Origin: Larkinella soli
GTDB taxonomy: Bacteria > Bacteroidota > Bacteroidia > Cytophagales > Spirosomataceae
Assembly (NCBI RefSeq): GCF_003703975.1
Contig: NZ_QTJY01000005.1
Location: forward strand, 248,001 to 312,000
Direction: 5' to 3'
DNA: 64,000 nt
Shown: piece after piece, positions 24,195 to 33,496 of the stretch
Layout of the letters: the number at the start of each line of letters is the position of its first letter
How positions within the stretch are numbered: the stretch's first letter is position 1
Translations under genes and position numbers: made by a program
Notes under the pieces: generated by a model
Databases searched by the model: none
Told to the model about the DNA's origin: nothing
Seen by the model: only the letters and a program-made list of their open reading frames with translations

Positions 24195-26624
24195 TCACTC
24201 CGACCGCAGCGACTTGGCCGGGTTCATCAGGGCGGCCCGGATGCTCTGGAAGCTCACCGTCAGCAGCGCGACGGTACCGGCCAGCACCCCGGCCAGCGCC
24301 ACCATCCACCACTCGATGGTGATCTTATAATCGAAATCCTCCAGCCATTTGTCCATGAAATACCAGGCGACGGGGGCGGCAATCACCAGAGCGATGCCGA
24401 CCAGCTTCAGGAAGTCGAGCGAAAACAGACCGAAGATGTGGGCCGTCGAAGCGCCCAGCACTTTGCGGATGCCGACCTCCTTCGTGCGCGATTCGGCCAT
24501 GAAAGCCACCACGCCGTATAAGCCCAGACAGCCGATGAAGATGGCAATGCCGGCCAGCAGCCGGAACAGCGAATACATGCGTTCCTCGCTCTGGTAGAAA
24601 TTGGCGAGGGTCGTGTCCAGAAACTCGTATTTGAACAGAAAGTCCGGAAAGGTTTCCGACCAGGCTTTTTCCACTGCGGCAATCGTTCCGGCGACCTGCG
24701 CGGCAGCAGTCCGGCCGGGAGCCAGCCGGATGCCCAGCGTATTGTAGGTCCGCCGGAAAGTCGTCAGCACGCAGGGTTCGATTTCCTGGTGCAGCGAGAA
24801 GGTATTGAAATTCCGGACCACCCCGACGATCGGCAGCTTCCGGCCGTTCAGGTCGATGTGTTTTCCGAGAATCTGGAAGCTGTTTTTCAGCCCCAGTTTT
24901 TTCACGAACGTTTCATTGACCACCACCTCGCGCATCGTATCGGCTGGCAGGTACATCCGGCCCGCGACCAGCTTCAGGCCGTAGGTGTTGAAGTAGGCGG
25001 TATCGGCCGGCCGCATCACCACCGAATAGTCGGCCTCCTTTTCCCTGTTTTCGTACCGGAAGCTCGTCCACCAGTTGCCGTTGGCCGAGGGCGACGACAT
25101 GCCGTAGGCCATCGATTCGATGCCGGGCAGACCGGCCAGTTTGGCGTGCAGCGACTCCAGTTGGCCCGGTTCTTTCCCCGGAACCGGCACCGTCAGCACC
25201 GCGTCTTTCCGGAAGCCCAGGTCGGCGGTCCGGAAGTAGTTGACCTGGTTATACACGACGATGGTGCCGATAATCAGCGTCTGCGAGATGGCAAACTGAA
25301 ACACGATCAGCGACCGCCGGAGCGCCAGCTGGCCGCCGGCGATGCCGCGAATTTTGCCTTTCAGGGCCAGCACCGGCTGGTAACCCGACAGCACCAGCGC
25401 CGGGTAGAAACCGGCCAGCACCGTCGTGAACAGGGCCAGCCCCAGCAGGAAGACCGGAATCACCGGGTCGCTGAAAAGGGAAGTGGGAAGTTTGATATTC
25501 AGCAGGTCGGATACCAGCGGGAGCGAGAGGGCGGCAATGCCCATCGCCAGCACGACGGCAAAACCCGTCAGCAGGCCGGTTTCGCCCATGAACTGACGGA
25601 CCAGCTGCGCGCGCGTGCTGCCCAGCACCTTCCGGACGCCCACCTCCTTCGACCGGCGGATGGCCTGGGCGGTGGCCAGGTTGATGAAGTTTACGCAGGC
25701 CGTACCGAGCAGGAACAGCCCGATCAGCGCCATCGCCCAGATCATCTCCTTCCCGACCGAGCGGTTGCTGAAATTGTTGGCTTCGGTATTGTAATGGATT
25801 TCAGTCAGCGGCTCCAGCTCGTACTTCATGTTTTTAATGTCGTCCGGGCGCAGGTATTTTTTGGCGAAAGCCGCCAGCCGCTGCTCCACTTTCGTAGCAG
25901 GAAGCGTTTCCGGCAGCGTCAGGTAGATCTGCGCTCCGCTGTAGGTCGACTGCCAGTCGTCCCAGCCGGAATTGGCCCCGAACTGTTTGAGGGAGGAAAA
26001 GGAAAGCAGCATCTGAAACGGGATGCTCGTCGTCACGGGCGGATCTTTCACGATACCGGTCACGATGAAATCCTGCTTGTTGGCGACCCGGATCGTTCGG
26101 CCCATCGGATTGGCGCTGCCGAAGTATTTCCGTGCCATGCTCTCCGACAGAACCACCGTATTGGGATCCCGGAGGGCCGAAGCCGGGTGACCGGCCACCC
26201 ACTCGTAGCTGAGGATTCGGAAGTATTCGGGTTCGACGAAGGCCGTAACCTCACCCGGCTCCTCGAACCGGCGGATGTTGCCCGGTGCCGTCAGGTCTTT
26301 GGTCGAAACCAGCGTGTTGTACAGGTTGTACATCATGGTCAGCCGGCCCTTCAGTTCCGGAAAGTCGGTGCGCAGGGCGGCCAGCGAGGGCAGCGGCATA
26401 CCGGTGTTGAAGCCGTCGCCCTCGGGGCTGCGGTAATGGGTCAGGATGCGGTAGGTCCGGTCGGCGTCGGCATGGTGGCGGTCGAAGCTCAGTTCGTAAC
26501 GAATCACCGCAAACAGCAGCACACAGCACGCCAGACTGAGCGTCAGGCCGACGATGTTGATGATCGAGTAGTTCCAGTTGCGACGCAGCGCCCGCAGGGC
26601 GGTGGTCAGATAGTTCTTCAGCAT
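24195..26624 (-). CDS. FtsX/MacB-type duplicated ABC permease, copy 10
   Basis: This 809 aa protein starts MLKNYLTTALRALRRNWNYS. Coupling motifs are KEVGVRKVLGSTRAQ (~326) and, in a modified half two, KEVGIRKVLGASTAHIFGLF, followed by SLDF where other copies have SKDF. The tail is NPAKSLRSE, the only Ala variant in the array. It groups with copy 9 by FDRHHADADR and CVNFINLATAQA. The TM region GLFLLGTACVNFINLA lacks the usual MNL step. It lies 18 bp below copy 11, so cotranscription is likely. Confidence 0.92.
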   Translation of the reverse strand: MLKNYLTTALRALRRNWNYSIINIVGLTLSLACCVLLFAVIRYELSFDRHHADADRTYRILTHYRSPEGDGFNTGMPLPSLAALRTDFPELKGRLTMMYNLYNTLVSTKDLTAPGNIRRFEEPGEVTAFVEPEYFRILSYEWVAGHPASALRDPNTVVLSESMARKYFGSANPMGRTIRVANKQDFIVTGIVKDPPVTTSIPFQMLLSFSSLKQFGANSGWDDWQSTYSGAQIYLTLPETLPATKVEQRLAAFAKKYLRPDDIKNMKYELEPLTEIHYNTEANNFSNRSVGKEMIWAMALIGLFLLGTACVNFINLATAQAIRRSKEVGVRKVLGSTRAQLVRQFMGETGLLTGFAVVLAMGIAALSLPLVSDLLNIKLPTSLFSDPVIPVFLLGLALFTTVLAGFYPALVLSGYQPVLALKGKIRGIAGGQLALRRSLIVFQFAISQTLIIGTIVVYNQVNYFRTADLGFRKDAVLTVPVPGKEPGQLESLHAKLAGLPGIESMAYGMSSPSANGNWWTSFRYENREKEADYSVVMRPADTAYFNTYGLKLVAGRMYLPADTMREVVVNETFVKKLGLKNSFQILGKHIDLNGRKLPIVGVVRNFNTFSLHQEIEPCVLTTFRRTYNTLGIRLAPGRTAAAQVAGTIAAVEKAWSETFPDFLFKYEFLDTTLANFYQSEERMYSLFRLLAGIAIFIGCLGLYGVVAFMAESRTKEVGIRKVLGASTAHIFGLFSLDFLKLVGIALVIAAPVAWYFMDKWLEDFDYKITIEWWMVALAGVLAGTVALLTVSFQSIRAALMNPAKSLRSE

Positions 26625-26642
26625 GGTTGTTTCGGGCGTATC

Positions 26643-28991
26643 TTATTCACTTCTTAGACTTTTCACCGGGTTCATCAGAGCCGCCCGGAGCGACTGGTAG
26701 CTGACCGTCGCGAAGGCGATCCCCACCGCCAGCGCCCCGGCCGCCCCGAACTGCCACCACGAAAGTTCGACGTAGTACTCGAACGTCCCGAGCCATTTCG
26801 TTAACGCCCACCAGGCCAGCGGGGCCGCCAGCGCCAGGGCGACCAGCACCAGCTTCAGAAAATCCTTCGACAGCAGAGCCACGATGCCCGTTACCGATGC
26901 GCCCAGCACCTTGCGCACGCCGATCTCCTTCGTCCGCTGCTCGGCCATGAAGGCGGCCAGCGCAAACAGGCCCAGACAGGAAATCAGGATCGCCAGCGTA
27001 CCGAAATAATTGGTCAGCAGATGCACCTGCTCCTCACTGCGGTACATCCGCTCGTAGGCTTCGTCCAGAAAGTGATATTCAAAGGGATAATTCGGATTGA
27101 ACACCTTCGTCACCCGCTCCATATCGGCAATGGCCCGGGCGGTTTGCCCGGCTTTCGCCCGAACCATCATATAGCTGGTGTTCATCGGATTGAGCACCAG
27201 AATGAGCGGGGTGATCTGACGGCGCATCGACTGAAGGTGGAAATCCTTCATGAGACCGATGATCGGCCCTTTTCCCTGCCAGAAAGTGACTTCCTTCCCG
27301 ACGGGGTCTTTCATTCCCATCAGCCGGGCCGTCGATTCGTTGATCAGATAGGCCACCGAATCGGCCTTTCGGGCGGGCGAAAAATCCCGGCCGTCGACGA
27401 GCCGGATGCCCGCCGTCCGGATAAAGTCATAACCGACCGCCATCGCCGACACCTCAGCCTGCATGTTGGGGTCTTTGCCGGACCAGTCCAGGTCGCCCGA
27501 ACTGGATTCGATGTTCAGCGGCAGGGACATGGTCGGGGCGGCCGAGGAGATGGCCGGCGAACGGGTCAGAGCCTGCCGGAAGGCTTCCAGACGGTTGTAG
27601 CTTTCGGCTTCGAGCGGCACGTACAGCACGTTTTCACGATCGAGTCCCAGATTCTTGCTGCGGATGTACTCCATCTGCCGGCCGACCACCAGCATCCCGA
27701 CGATCAGGGCGATGGACAGCGTGAACTGGAACACGACCAGCGACCGCCGGAACAGGGCCGCCCCCGCCCCGAACCGGAGCGTCCCTTTCAGGATGCGGAT
27801 GGGCTTGAGAGAAGAGAGAAACAAAGCCGGGTAGCTGCCGGAGATGAAACCGGTGATCAGCACCAGCACCGCCGTTCCCAGCCACAAAGTCGGGTCGCTG
27901 GAGTCGAGCGTCAGCTTCTTGCGGAACAGCGTATTGAAGGCCGGCAGGATGCTGACCACCAGACCGATCGCCAGCAGAACCGCCAGCAGGCTGGTCATGA
28001 CCGATTCGCTGACGAACTGCCCGATCAGCGAGGACCGCATGGCACCCACCACTTTCCGAACGCCCACCTCCCGGGCCCGTTTGACCGAGCGGGCCGTGGC
28101 CAGGTTCATATAGTTGACGCAGGCGATCAGCAGAATAAATACCGCCACGAGAGCAAAAATACGAACGTACTCGATGCGGCCGCCGACGGCTTTACCGTTC
28201 TCGTAGGTACCGTAAAGGTAGACGTCTTTCATCGGCTGGAGCACCGGGAACGGCAGCTCCTTCCAGTCGGTATACCGGCGGTAGAGGCCCTTCATGGAGA
28301 CTTCCGAACGGGCCGGGTCGGCCTTCGGGTTCAGCCGGACGTAGGTCAGGAAGGCGTTGTTGCCCCAGGTCTTTTTCCAATCCTGTTCCTGAACGTCGTA
28401 GTTGATCAGCCAGTCGAAACTAAGGGAAAAATTGCCGGGCAGTTCGTCGAGCACGGCCCCGACGGTATAATATTTGGTATTGTCGAATTGCAGGCGCTTG
28501 CCGACGGCGTTGACCGTTCCGAAGTATTTTTCGGCCATTTTCCGGCTGATGATGATCTGGTCGATGCGGGAATGCGCCATGAGCGGACTACCCGCCACGG
28601 CCGGCAGATCGAAAACCAGGAAGAAATCTTTGGTGGCGAAGAACCCGGACTCCTTGGCCGCCGTCTCGCCGACCTTGATCAGTTTGTTTTCGGGAAACTG
28701 TACCTTGACGGCGTACTGCACCTCGGGATAATCCTTTTTGAGGGTAGCCGCCAGCGGGCCGGGAGTTACGTTGTTCGTATAAGTCGTTCCCTGATACACA
28801 CTGTTGGTGCGGACATAATACAGGTCGTCAAGATGCGGCAGAAACTGGTTGAAACTCATCTCGTCCCGGACCCACAGCCCAATGATCAGGCTGCACGACA
28901 TACCGAGGGCCAGCCCGAAAATATTGATGAAGGAAAACAGCTTGTTTTTGAGCAGGCTGCGCCAGGCGATCTTGAGATAATTCCGGAACAT
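26643..28991 (-). CDS. FtsX/MacB-type duplicated ABC permease, copy 11 (head of a four-permease unit)
   Basis: This 782 aa protein starts MFRNYLKIAWRSLLKNKLFS. Coupling motifs are REVGVRKVVGAMRSS (~308) and KEIGVRKVLGASVTG (~685). The tail is NPVKSLRSE. It is the shortest intact copy; the first periplasmic domain is slightly reduced. The segment LRFGAGAALFRRSLVVFQF resembles copies 16 and 17. It heads the unit that continues through copies 10, 9 and 8. The 423 bp region upstream contains a sigma-54-like promoter and palindromes and is shared with the divergent MarR-type gene. Confidence 0.92.
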   Translation of the reverse strand: MFRNYLKIAWRSLLKNKLFSFINIFGLALGMSCSLIIGLWVRDEMSFNQFLPHLDDLYYVRTNSVYQGTTYTNNVTPGPLAATLKKDYPEVQYAVKVQFPENKLIKVGETAAKESGFFATKDFFLVFDLPAVAGSPLMAHSRIDQIIISRKMAEKYFGTVNAVGKRLQFDNTKYYTVGAVLDELPGNFSLSFDWLINYDVQEQDWKKTWGNNAFLTYVRLNPKADPARSEVSMKGLYRRYTDWKELPFPVLQPMKDVYLYGTYENGKAVGGRIEYVRIFALVAVFILLIACVNYMNLATARSVKRAREVGVRKVVGAMRSSLIGQFVSESVMTSLLAVLLAIGLVVSILPAFNTLFRKKLTLDSSDPTLWLGTAVLVLITGFISGSYPALFLSSLKPIRILKGTLRFGAGAALFRRSLVVFQFTLSIALIVGMLVVGRQMEYIRSKNLGLDRENVLYVPLEAESYNRLEAFRQALTRSPAISSAAPTMSLPLNIESSSGDLDWSGKDPNMQAEVSAMAVGYDFIRTAGIRLVDGRDFSPARKADSVAYLINESTARLMGMKDPVGKEVTFWQGKGPIIGLMKDFHLQSMRRQITPLILVLNPMNTSYMMVRAKAGQTARAIADMERVTKVFNPNYPFEYHFLDEAYERMYRSEEQVHLLTNYFGTLAILISCLGLFALAAFMAEQRTKEIGVRKVLGASVTGIVALLSKDFLKLVLVALALAAPLAWWALTKWLGTFEYYVELSWWQFGAAGALAVGIAFATVSYQSLRAALMNPVKSLRSE

Positions 28992-29024
28992 ACGAGTTAG
29001 GTTAAAGTCAGTGCTTCTTTCTTC

Positions 29025-29131
29025 CCAAACTATATACCAGAATTAGTAATAACCTGACCACCAATCGGTTCAGTTTGGCTTCTACCGGAAGAATGTCCGC
29101 AAACGGACGGTTCTCCGCTCAATTACGGACA
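29025..29131 (-). promoter_or_regulatory. Sigma-54-like promoter with palindromic sites, head of the unit 28991->19253
   Basis: Leftward TGGTATATAGTTTGG (29039-29025) has GG-N10-GG, a weaker match than at PadR. TGTCCGCAAACGGACG (29094-29109) is a near-perfect palindrome. A second half-site CGGACA (29126-29131) is 22 bp beyond the matching half of the first; its left arm is degenerate. The inner edge is 55 bp from the TGG, as at the relic. Confidence 0.6.
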
Positions 29132-29365
29132 CCGGCCGGCCGGCTCCCTTCACTACCGTTTACGAAAGTATATTTTAAAGTGAGTAATTTAGATTTGATA
29201 CAATTTTGAACTTTTAAGTTGCGATACTAAGTAATATTGAACTAAATTTTGTTTATCATGTTAAAAGTGGTTTTTATTCGGGAGGAACCGGTTATACAAC
29301 AGGTTATTCCGGATGAAAACAAAGCCGGTTTATCAAAAGGCCCGGCGGCTTTAGATGATTATTTG

Positions 29366-29372
29366 TACCTTG
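29366..29372 (+). promoter_or_regulatory. Candidate -7 element TACCTTG of the MarR-type gene
   Basis: TACCTTG resembles TAnnTTTG and lies 43 nt before ATG 29415. The recurring TACCTT core at five genes supports it. No clear -33 box is visible. Confidence 0.4.
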
Positions 29373-29414
29373 CAACATTTATAATTTCCGGGAAGTGAAC
29401 CGGGTCGGTGAGGC

Positions 29415-30098
29415 ATGAAGAAGTACGGAATTATTCAGGAACTGATCAGCTATCTGCAGGCTTACGAGGACCAGACGCGGGCCGACCGGCAGACGCTGTT
29501 CCATTTCATCGCCTGGATGAACGGGCAGATGGTCGATAAGGCCATGGCCAATCCGCACCCCGAAGCGCCCGGTCAAACCAGCACGGAGTCTCCGGATGTG
29601 CAGCTGGGCATTCTGGTGGGTTTCCTGAACCGGTATTCCCGGCTGTATTCCAAGAAGGCCCTGGACGATACGCCCCTGGTCACGCTCGATGATTTTACGT
29701 ATCTGGCCGCGTTGTGGAGTTCTCAGCCGATGACCAAAACCGCCCTGATCGAGCGCAATGTTCACGAAAAAACCACCGGGACCGAGATCATCCGGCGACT
29801 GATCGCCCACGGCCTCGTGGAGCAGTATGACGACGAGGTCGATAAACGGAGCAAACGGCTGAAACTGACTGATGCGGGCGTGGGCCTGCTCATGCGGCTC
29901 TGGCCCGTTATGGGGCAGGTGGCGTCGCTGATGGGCGGTAACCTGACCGTTTCCGAGAAAATGACGCTGGTCAGCCTGCTGCAGAAGCTCCACCTGTTTC
30001 ACAACTCGATCTTTCTGGAACAGCGGGAAGAACCCCTCGACGCCCTGATTGCCGCCTGGCTCAACTCCGGCAAAGGCGGCAACGGCAAGGCGGAGTAA
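29415..30098 (+). CDS. MarR-family winged-helix transcriptional regulator
   Basis: This is a 227 aa protein. The winged helix spans about residues 88-160. PMTKTALIERNVHEKTTGTE (~105-124) and IIRRLIAHGLVEQYDD form the helix-turn-helix and recognition helix, and DKRSKRLKLTDAG is the wing with the usual D-x-R-(S)-K-R pattern. The N-terminal ~85 residues are an extension, as typical MarR proteins are ~140-160 aa; residues ~46-62 look like a flexible linker. Ligand and targets are unknown. It converges on permease copy 12 with a 20 bp gap and diverges from copy 11, so copy 11 is the more plausible nearby target. Confidence 0.85.
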   Translation: MKKYGIIQELISYLQAYEDQTRADRQTLFHFIAWMNGQMVDKAMANPHPEAPGQTSTESPDVQLGILVGFLNRYSRLYSKKALDDTPLVTLDDFTYLAALWSSQPMTKTALIERNVHEKTTGTEIIRRLIAHGLVEQYDDEVDKRSKRLKLTDAGVGLLMRLWPVMGQVASLMGGNLTVSEKMTLVSLLQKLHLFHNSIFLEQREEPLDALIAAWLNSGKGGNGKAE

Positions 30099-30118
30099 GC
30101 CCCGGCCGGGGGGTCGTC

Positions 30119-32497
30119 CTATTCGCTCTTCAGACTTTTGACCGGGTCCATCAGGGCGGCTTTGATGCTCTGGAAGCTCACCGTCAGCAGCGCGATGCCC
30201 ATGGCTACCCCGCCGGCCCACACGAACACCCACGGACTCAGGCCAATGCGGTATTCGAACTGGTTGAGCCAGTTGCGCAGAAAAAACAAGGCAATGGGCG
30301 AAGCAATCAGGCAGGCAACACCCACCAGCCGCACAAACTCGGCGGAGAGCAGCCCCCAGAGGCTTAGAACGCCGGCCCCCAGCACCTTGCGGATGCCGAT
30401 TTCCTTCGTCCGCTGCTCGGCCATGTAAGCCGCCAGCCCGAACAGCCCCAGACAGGAAAGAAATACCGACAGCACGGCAAACAGGCCCGCCAGTTGTCCG
30501 ACCAGTTCCTCCTGCCGGAACTTGCGCCCGTACTCCTCCGAGGCAAACTGGTAATCGAACGGGTAGGCCGGGTTGAATTTCTGGAAGACCGGCTGTACCC
30601 GGGAAAGCGCTTCGGCCGTTCCCAGGCGGGCGGAAAGCCGGAAGATCACGCAGCTCTCGAAAGCCGGGTTATACATCAGCATCAGCGGGGTGACGGGCTG
30701 GTAGGGCGACTCGATGATCGAATTTTCGACCACACCTACCACCCGCAGTTTCCGGCCGGGGTCCCACACCAGCCGTACCTCCTGGTTGAGGGGGTCTTTC
30801 AGCCGCATGGCCTTCACGGCGGCTTCGTTCAGAATCACCGACAGCGAGTCGGTGCCGTTGGGCTGAAAATCCCGCCCGCTTTTCAGCCGGATGCCCATCG
30901 TTTGCAGGTAATCGGGCGAGGTGCCGATCAGGTTGACGCGCATGATCTCGTCGGGGGCCTTACCCGCCCAGTCGACCCGGGCGTCGTTGAGGATGGTGGT
31001 GGCCGGGCTGGACGCTTTCGTCACCCGCTCCACGGCCCCGGTTTGCAGCAGTTCGTTTCGCAGCGCCTGAAAATTCCGGCTCAGGTCGGCCGTCAGCATC
31101 ACCGCCACGAGCCGTTCGGGCTGATAACCGACGGGGCGGCTTCGGGCATGGCGGATCTGCTGGTAGACGACGAACACGCTGACGATGAAGGCAATCGAGG
31201 CCGTGAATTGCGCAACGACCAGCACCTTCCGGGGCCAGTTGGCATTCCGGCCGATATGAACGGTACCCTTCAGCACCCGTACCGCCCCGAAAGCCGACAG
31301 ATACAGGGCCGGATAGCTTCCTGCCAGCAGGCCCGTCACGACCGTGAAGCCCAGCGCCGTCGCCCAGAATACCGGCTCCCGCCAGGGAAAGGCCAGTTGC
31401 TTCTGCGTCAGGCTGTTGAAAGCCGGAAGGAACAGCAGCACCAGCAGCAGAGCCAGGACGAAGGCCAGCCCTGCCACCAGCACCGACTCGGTCAGGAATT
31501 GCCCGACCAGCTGACGGCGCAGGGAGCCGACCGCCTTCCGAACGCCCACCTCCCGCGCCCGCTTCCCGGAGCGGGCCGTCGAGAGGTTCATGAAATTGAT
31601 GCAGGCGATCAGCAGCACGGCCAGCCCTACCAGAACGAACAGCCGGACGTAGGTGATAAAGCCGCCCACGTTCTTCCCGTTCCGGAATTCACCGTACAGG
31701 TGCCACCGGCTGACGGGGTGCAGAAACGGCTCGAAGATCGATTCGGGATAATGTCGTTTGATGATTCCGCGCAGTTTACGGTCTACGGCGGCCGGGTCGG
31801 CGTTGGGCCGGAGTTCGACCAGCAGCTCGACGATGTTGTTTTTCCAGTCGGTGCGGCTGTCCTGAATCCAGGGCAGGTTGATTTCCACCAGCCGGAACGG
31901 CACCAGATACTGGAACGTCCAGGCGGTATTGGGCGGCAGTTTGTCCAGCACACCGGTCACTTTCAGATCGAACTGGTCGTTGAAGCGGACGATCTTCCCC
32001 AGCGGGTCGGCCGGGCCGAACAGCGCCCGGGCCGCCCCTTCCGTCAGCACGATGGAGTTGGGTTCTTTCAGGGCGGTATGGCGGTCGCCGGAACGCATCG
32101 GGAGGGAAAACATGGACAGGAACTCCCCGCCGACCGTCTGGCCGTCCTGAAGAATCCTGACTTTCCCGTGCTCGAGCACGGTGGCCCTCCCCAGGGCCGG
32201 CAGCAGACTTTCGGTTACGCGGGCCATTTCCGGAATCTCCCGGCGCAGCACGTCCGCGAGCGGCAGGGGGCCGTTGGGCTGGGTGGTGGTTTCGCCGTTG
32301 GCCGTTCGGTTGAGCATGACCCGGAACAGCCGGGATTCGTTTTCGTAGAACCGGTCGAAGGTCAGTTCGTCGCGGACCCAGAAGCCGATCAGCATTGCCA
32401 CGGCCATTCCGACGGCCAGTCCGACGATGTTGATGAAGCTGAAGGCGGTGTTTTTGCGCAGGCTGCGCCAGGCGATTTTGAGGTAATTCCGGAGCAT
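30119..32497 (-). CDS. FtsX/MacB-type duplicated ABC permease, copy 12
   Basis: This 792 aa protein starts MLRNYLKIAWRSLRKNTAFS. Coupling motifs are REVGVRKAVGSLRRQ (~315) and KEIGIRKVLGAGVLSLWGLL, followed by SAEF rather than SKDF. The tail is DPVKSLKSE, which differs from most copies at two positions; the relic shares the SLKSE ending. With copies 6 and 20 it belongs to a subgroup having YARSRPVGYQPE-like and SLWGLLS-like segments. It stands alone between convergent MarR and an upstream terminator, and its promoter looks housekeeping-type (TACCTTG) rather than sigma-54. Confidence 0.92.
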   Translation of the reverse strand: MLRNYLKIAWRSLRKNTAFSFINIVGLAVGMAVAMLIGFWVRDELTFDRFYENESRLFRVMLNRTANGETTTQPNGPLPLADVLRREIPEMARVTESLLPALGRATVLEHGKVRILQDGQTVGGEFLSMFSLPMRSGDRHTALKEPNSIVLTEGAARALFGPADPLGKIVRFNDQFDLKVTGVLDKLPPNTAWTFQYLVPFRLVEINLPWIQDSRTDWKNNIVELLVELRPNADPAAVDRKLRGIIKRHYPESIFEPFLHPVSRWHLYGEFRNGKNVGGFITYVRLFVLVGLAVLLIACINFMNLSTARSGKRAREVGVRKAVGSLRRQLVGQFLTESVLVAGLAFVLALLLVLLFLPAFNSLTQKQLAFPWREPVFWATALGFTVVTGLLAGSYPALYLSAFGAVRVLKGTVHIGRNANWPRKVLVVAQFTASIAFIVSVFVVYQQIRHARSRPVGYQPERLVAVMLTADLSRNFQALRNELLQTGAVERVTKASSPATTILNDARVDWAGKAPDEIMRVNLIGTSPDYLQTMGIRLKSGRDFQPNGTDSLSVILNEAAVKAMRLKDPLNQEVRLVWDPGRKLRVVGVVENSIIESPYQPVTPLMLMYNPAFESCVIFRLSARLGTAEALSRVQPVFQKFNPAYPFDYQFASEEYGRKFRQEELVGQLAGLFAVLSVFLSCLGLFGLAAYMAEQRTKEIGIRKVLGAGVLSLWGLLSAEFVRLVGVACLIASPIALFFLRNWLNQFEYRIGLSPWVFVWAGGVAMGIALLTVSFQSIKAALMDPVKSLKSE

Positions 32498-32522
32498 AGC
32501 GGTGTGCGAATAAAAGGCGCTT

Positions 32523-32529
32523 CAAGGTA
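32523..32529 (-). promoter_or_regulatory. Candidate -7 element TACCTTG of permease copy 12
   Basis: Leftward TACCTTG ends 26 nt before ATG 32497 and lies just after the leftward terminator at 32555-32585, where a new promoter is needed. No palindrome pair or GG-N10-GC element is found here, unlike the six sigma-54-type heads. Confidence 0.45.
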
Positions 32530-32554
32530 CGCACACCCGCCCGAATCAGGGAGT

Positions 32555-32585
32555 TAAAAAAAGTTAAGCCGCTTTCGCGGCTTAA
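32555..32585 (-). terminator. Rho-independent terminator, leftward
   Basis: A 9-bp stem TTAAGCCGC (32564-32572) / GCGGCTTAA (32577-32585) with a 4-base loop is followed, reading left, by a C and seven T. It would end the transcript of the secreted protein gene 32773-33339. Confidence 0.8.
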
Positions 32586-32623
32586 GAGCTTGCCTGGGCA
32601 AGCGTTTCTGCCTTCCCAATCCG

Positions 32624-32672
32624 TTTGTCATCCCAGTTCTTTTTGTCATCCCGAGGAACGAGGGATGACAAA
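32624..32672. repeat. TTTGTCATCCC dispersed repeat, copy S1
   Basis: TTTGTCATCCC occurs at 32624 and 32642, with the inverted GGGATGACAAA at 32662-32672. It surrounds CCGAGGAACGAGGGAT. The same words recur at 43860-43992. Intergenic, palindromic and non-coding. Confidence 0.75.
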
Positions 32673-32772
32673 CCGTGCCCAGCCGGACCACCCCCAGATT
32701 GACCATCCGACCTGGAAGCAAAAACGCTTCCTCCAACCACCTTTAACGTAGGGGCAGAAGCCGGGGCCGGAT

Positions 32773-33339
32773 TTACTTCCGTGCCGGCAGGCCGAGGTTC
32801 CGCTCGGTATCGGCGATGATGCGCTGGCGGTCGCTCTCCGACCGGCCGTTGAGGTTGATGGTTCGCTCGAAGACGTGCTCCTGCCCGTCTACCTTGTACT
32901 CGTACCGGAGTTTGAGCCGGTTGTTCTCCGTATCCTCGATGATGGTTTTTGTATACGGGGTTCCGTCGGGGGCGACGATCACGTTTTTGGGCAGGCCGTC
33001 GTCATTTTTCGACCGTCCGGTGGAGCGGTTGCCGTTGGACACCCAGGTCTCTCCCGACTCGTAGCGGGGTGGTTTGGGCGGTTTCGGAGTGGAAGCTACG
33101 GCGATCCGGACCCCCAGCGAGTCCTGAACCTGACGCACCAGGGCTTCTTTTTCCTCCCGGTCCATCTCGGCGGAATCGAAGGTGCGCTCGTAGTGAACGT
33201 TCCGGTCTTTCGACTCGATGTCGATCTTGATGGTCAGCTTTTTTCCGTCGTCATTGATGCACCGGCTGATGGAAGAACGCTCCTGCGCCGTCACGGCGAC
33301 GCTTACTGCCAGAAGGCCGAGGGTAAGTAGGTGTTTCAT
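32773..33339 (-). CDS. Secreted protein of unknown function
   Basis: This is a 188 aa protein with a signal peptide at about residues 1-18 (MKHLLTLGLLAVSVAVTAQE). The mature part is highly charged. Two similar beta-rich segments (KKLTIKIDIESKDRNVHYER near 30-50 and NRLKLRYEYKVDGQEHVFER near 140-160) suggest a duplicated fold. A Pro-rich linker (STPKPPKPPRYESG) lies between. Both halves end with an R-x(3)-V-x-D-(S/T)-type helix (EKEALVRQVQDSLGV; SDRQRIIADTERNLGL). I do not recognise a family and no catalytic motif is evident. It is monocistronic, with a terminator 188 bp downstream. Confidence 0.75.
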   Translation of the reverse strand: MKHLLTLGLLAVSVAVTAQERSSISRCINDDGKKLTIKIDIESKDRNVHYERTFDSAEMDREEKEALVRQVQDSLGVRIAVASTPKPPKPPRYESGETWVSNGNRSTGRSKNDDGLPKNVIVAPDGTPYTKTIIEDTENNRLKLRYEYKVDGQEHVFERTINLNGRSESDRQRIIADTERNLGLPARK

Positions 33340-33496
33340 AGCTTTATAGAGATAAAAGGCCGGTAGCGCAGGGATGAGCCGGCAGCCGGAGCAGCAATGA
33401 AATTAAGGATAAAAAGGTACCTGAGAAAATTTCCGGAGGGCATTAACACGATGTTAACGTCAAAACCCTCAGCACATTGCCTGCCGCGCATTTTTA

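Larger units (their letters stand above)
28992..29414. other. Divergent intergenic region between permease copy 11 and MarR-type gene
   Basis: These 423 bp hold the operator and promoter of copy 11 (29025-29131), an AT-rich stretch at about 29165-29275, and a TACCTTG box for the rightward gene. A 46-codon rightward frame (29258-29398, MLKVVFIREEPVIQQ) overlaps that box. It is AT-rich and has no recognisable homology, and I do not call it a gene. Confidence 0.6.

Noticed and set aside
29258-29398. 46-codon frame MLKVVFIREEPVIQQ
   Set aside because: AT-rich, overlaps the candidate promoter of the MarR-type gene, and has no family resemblance. Kept only as a note in the intergenic entry.
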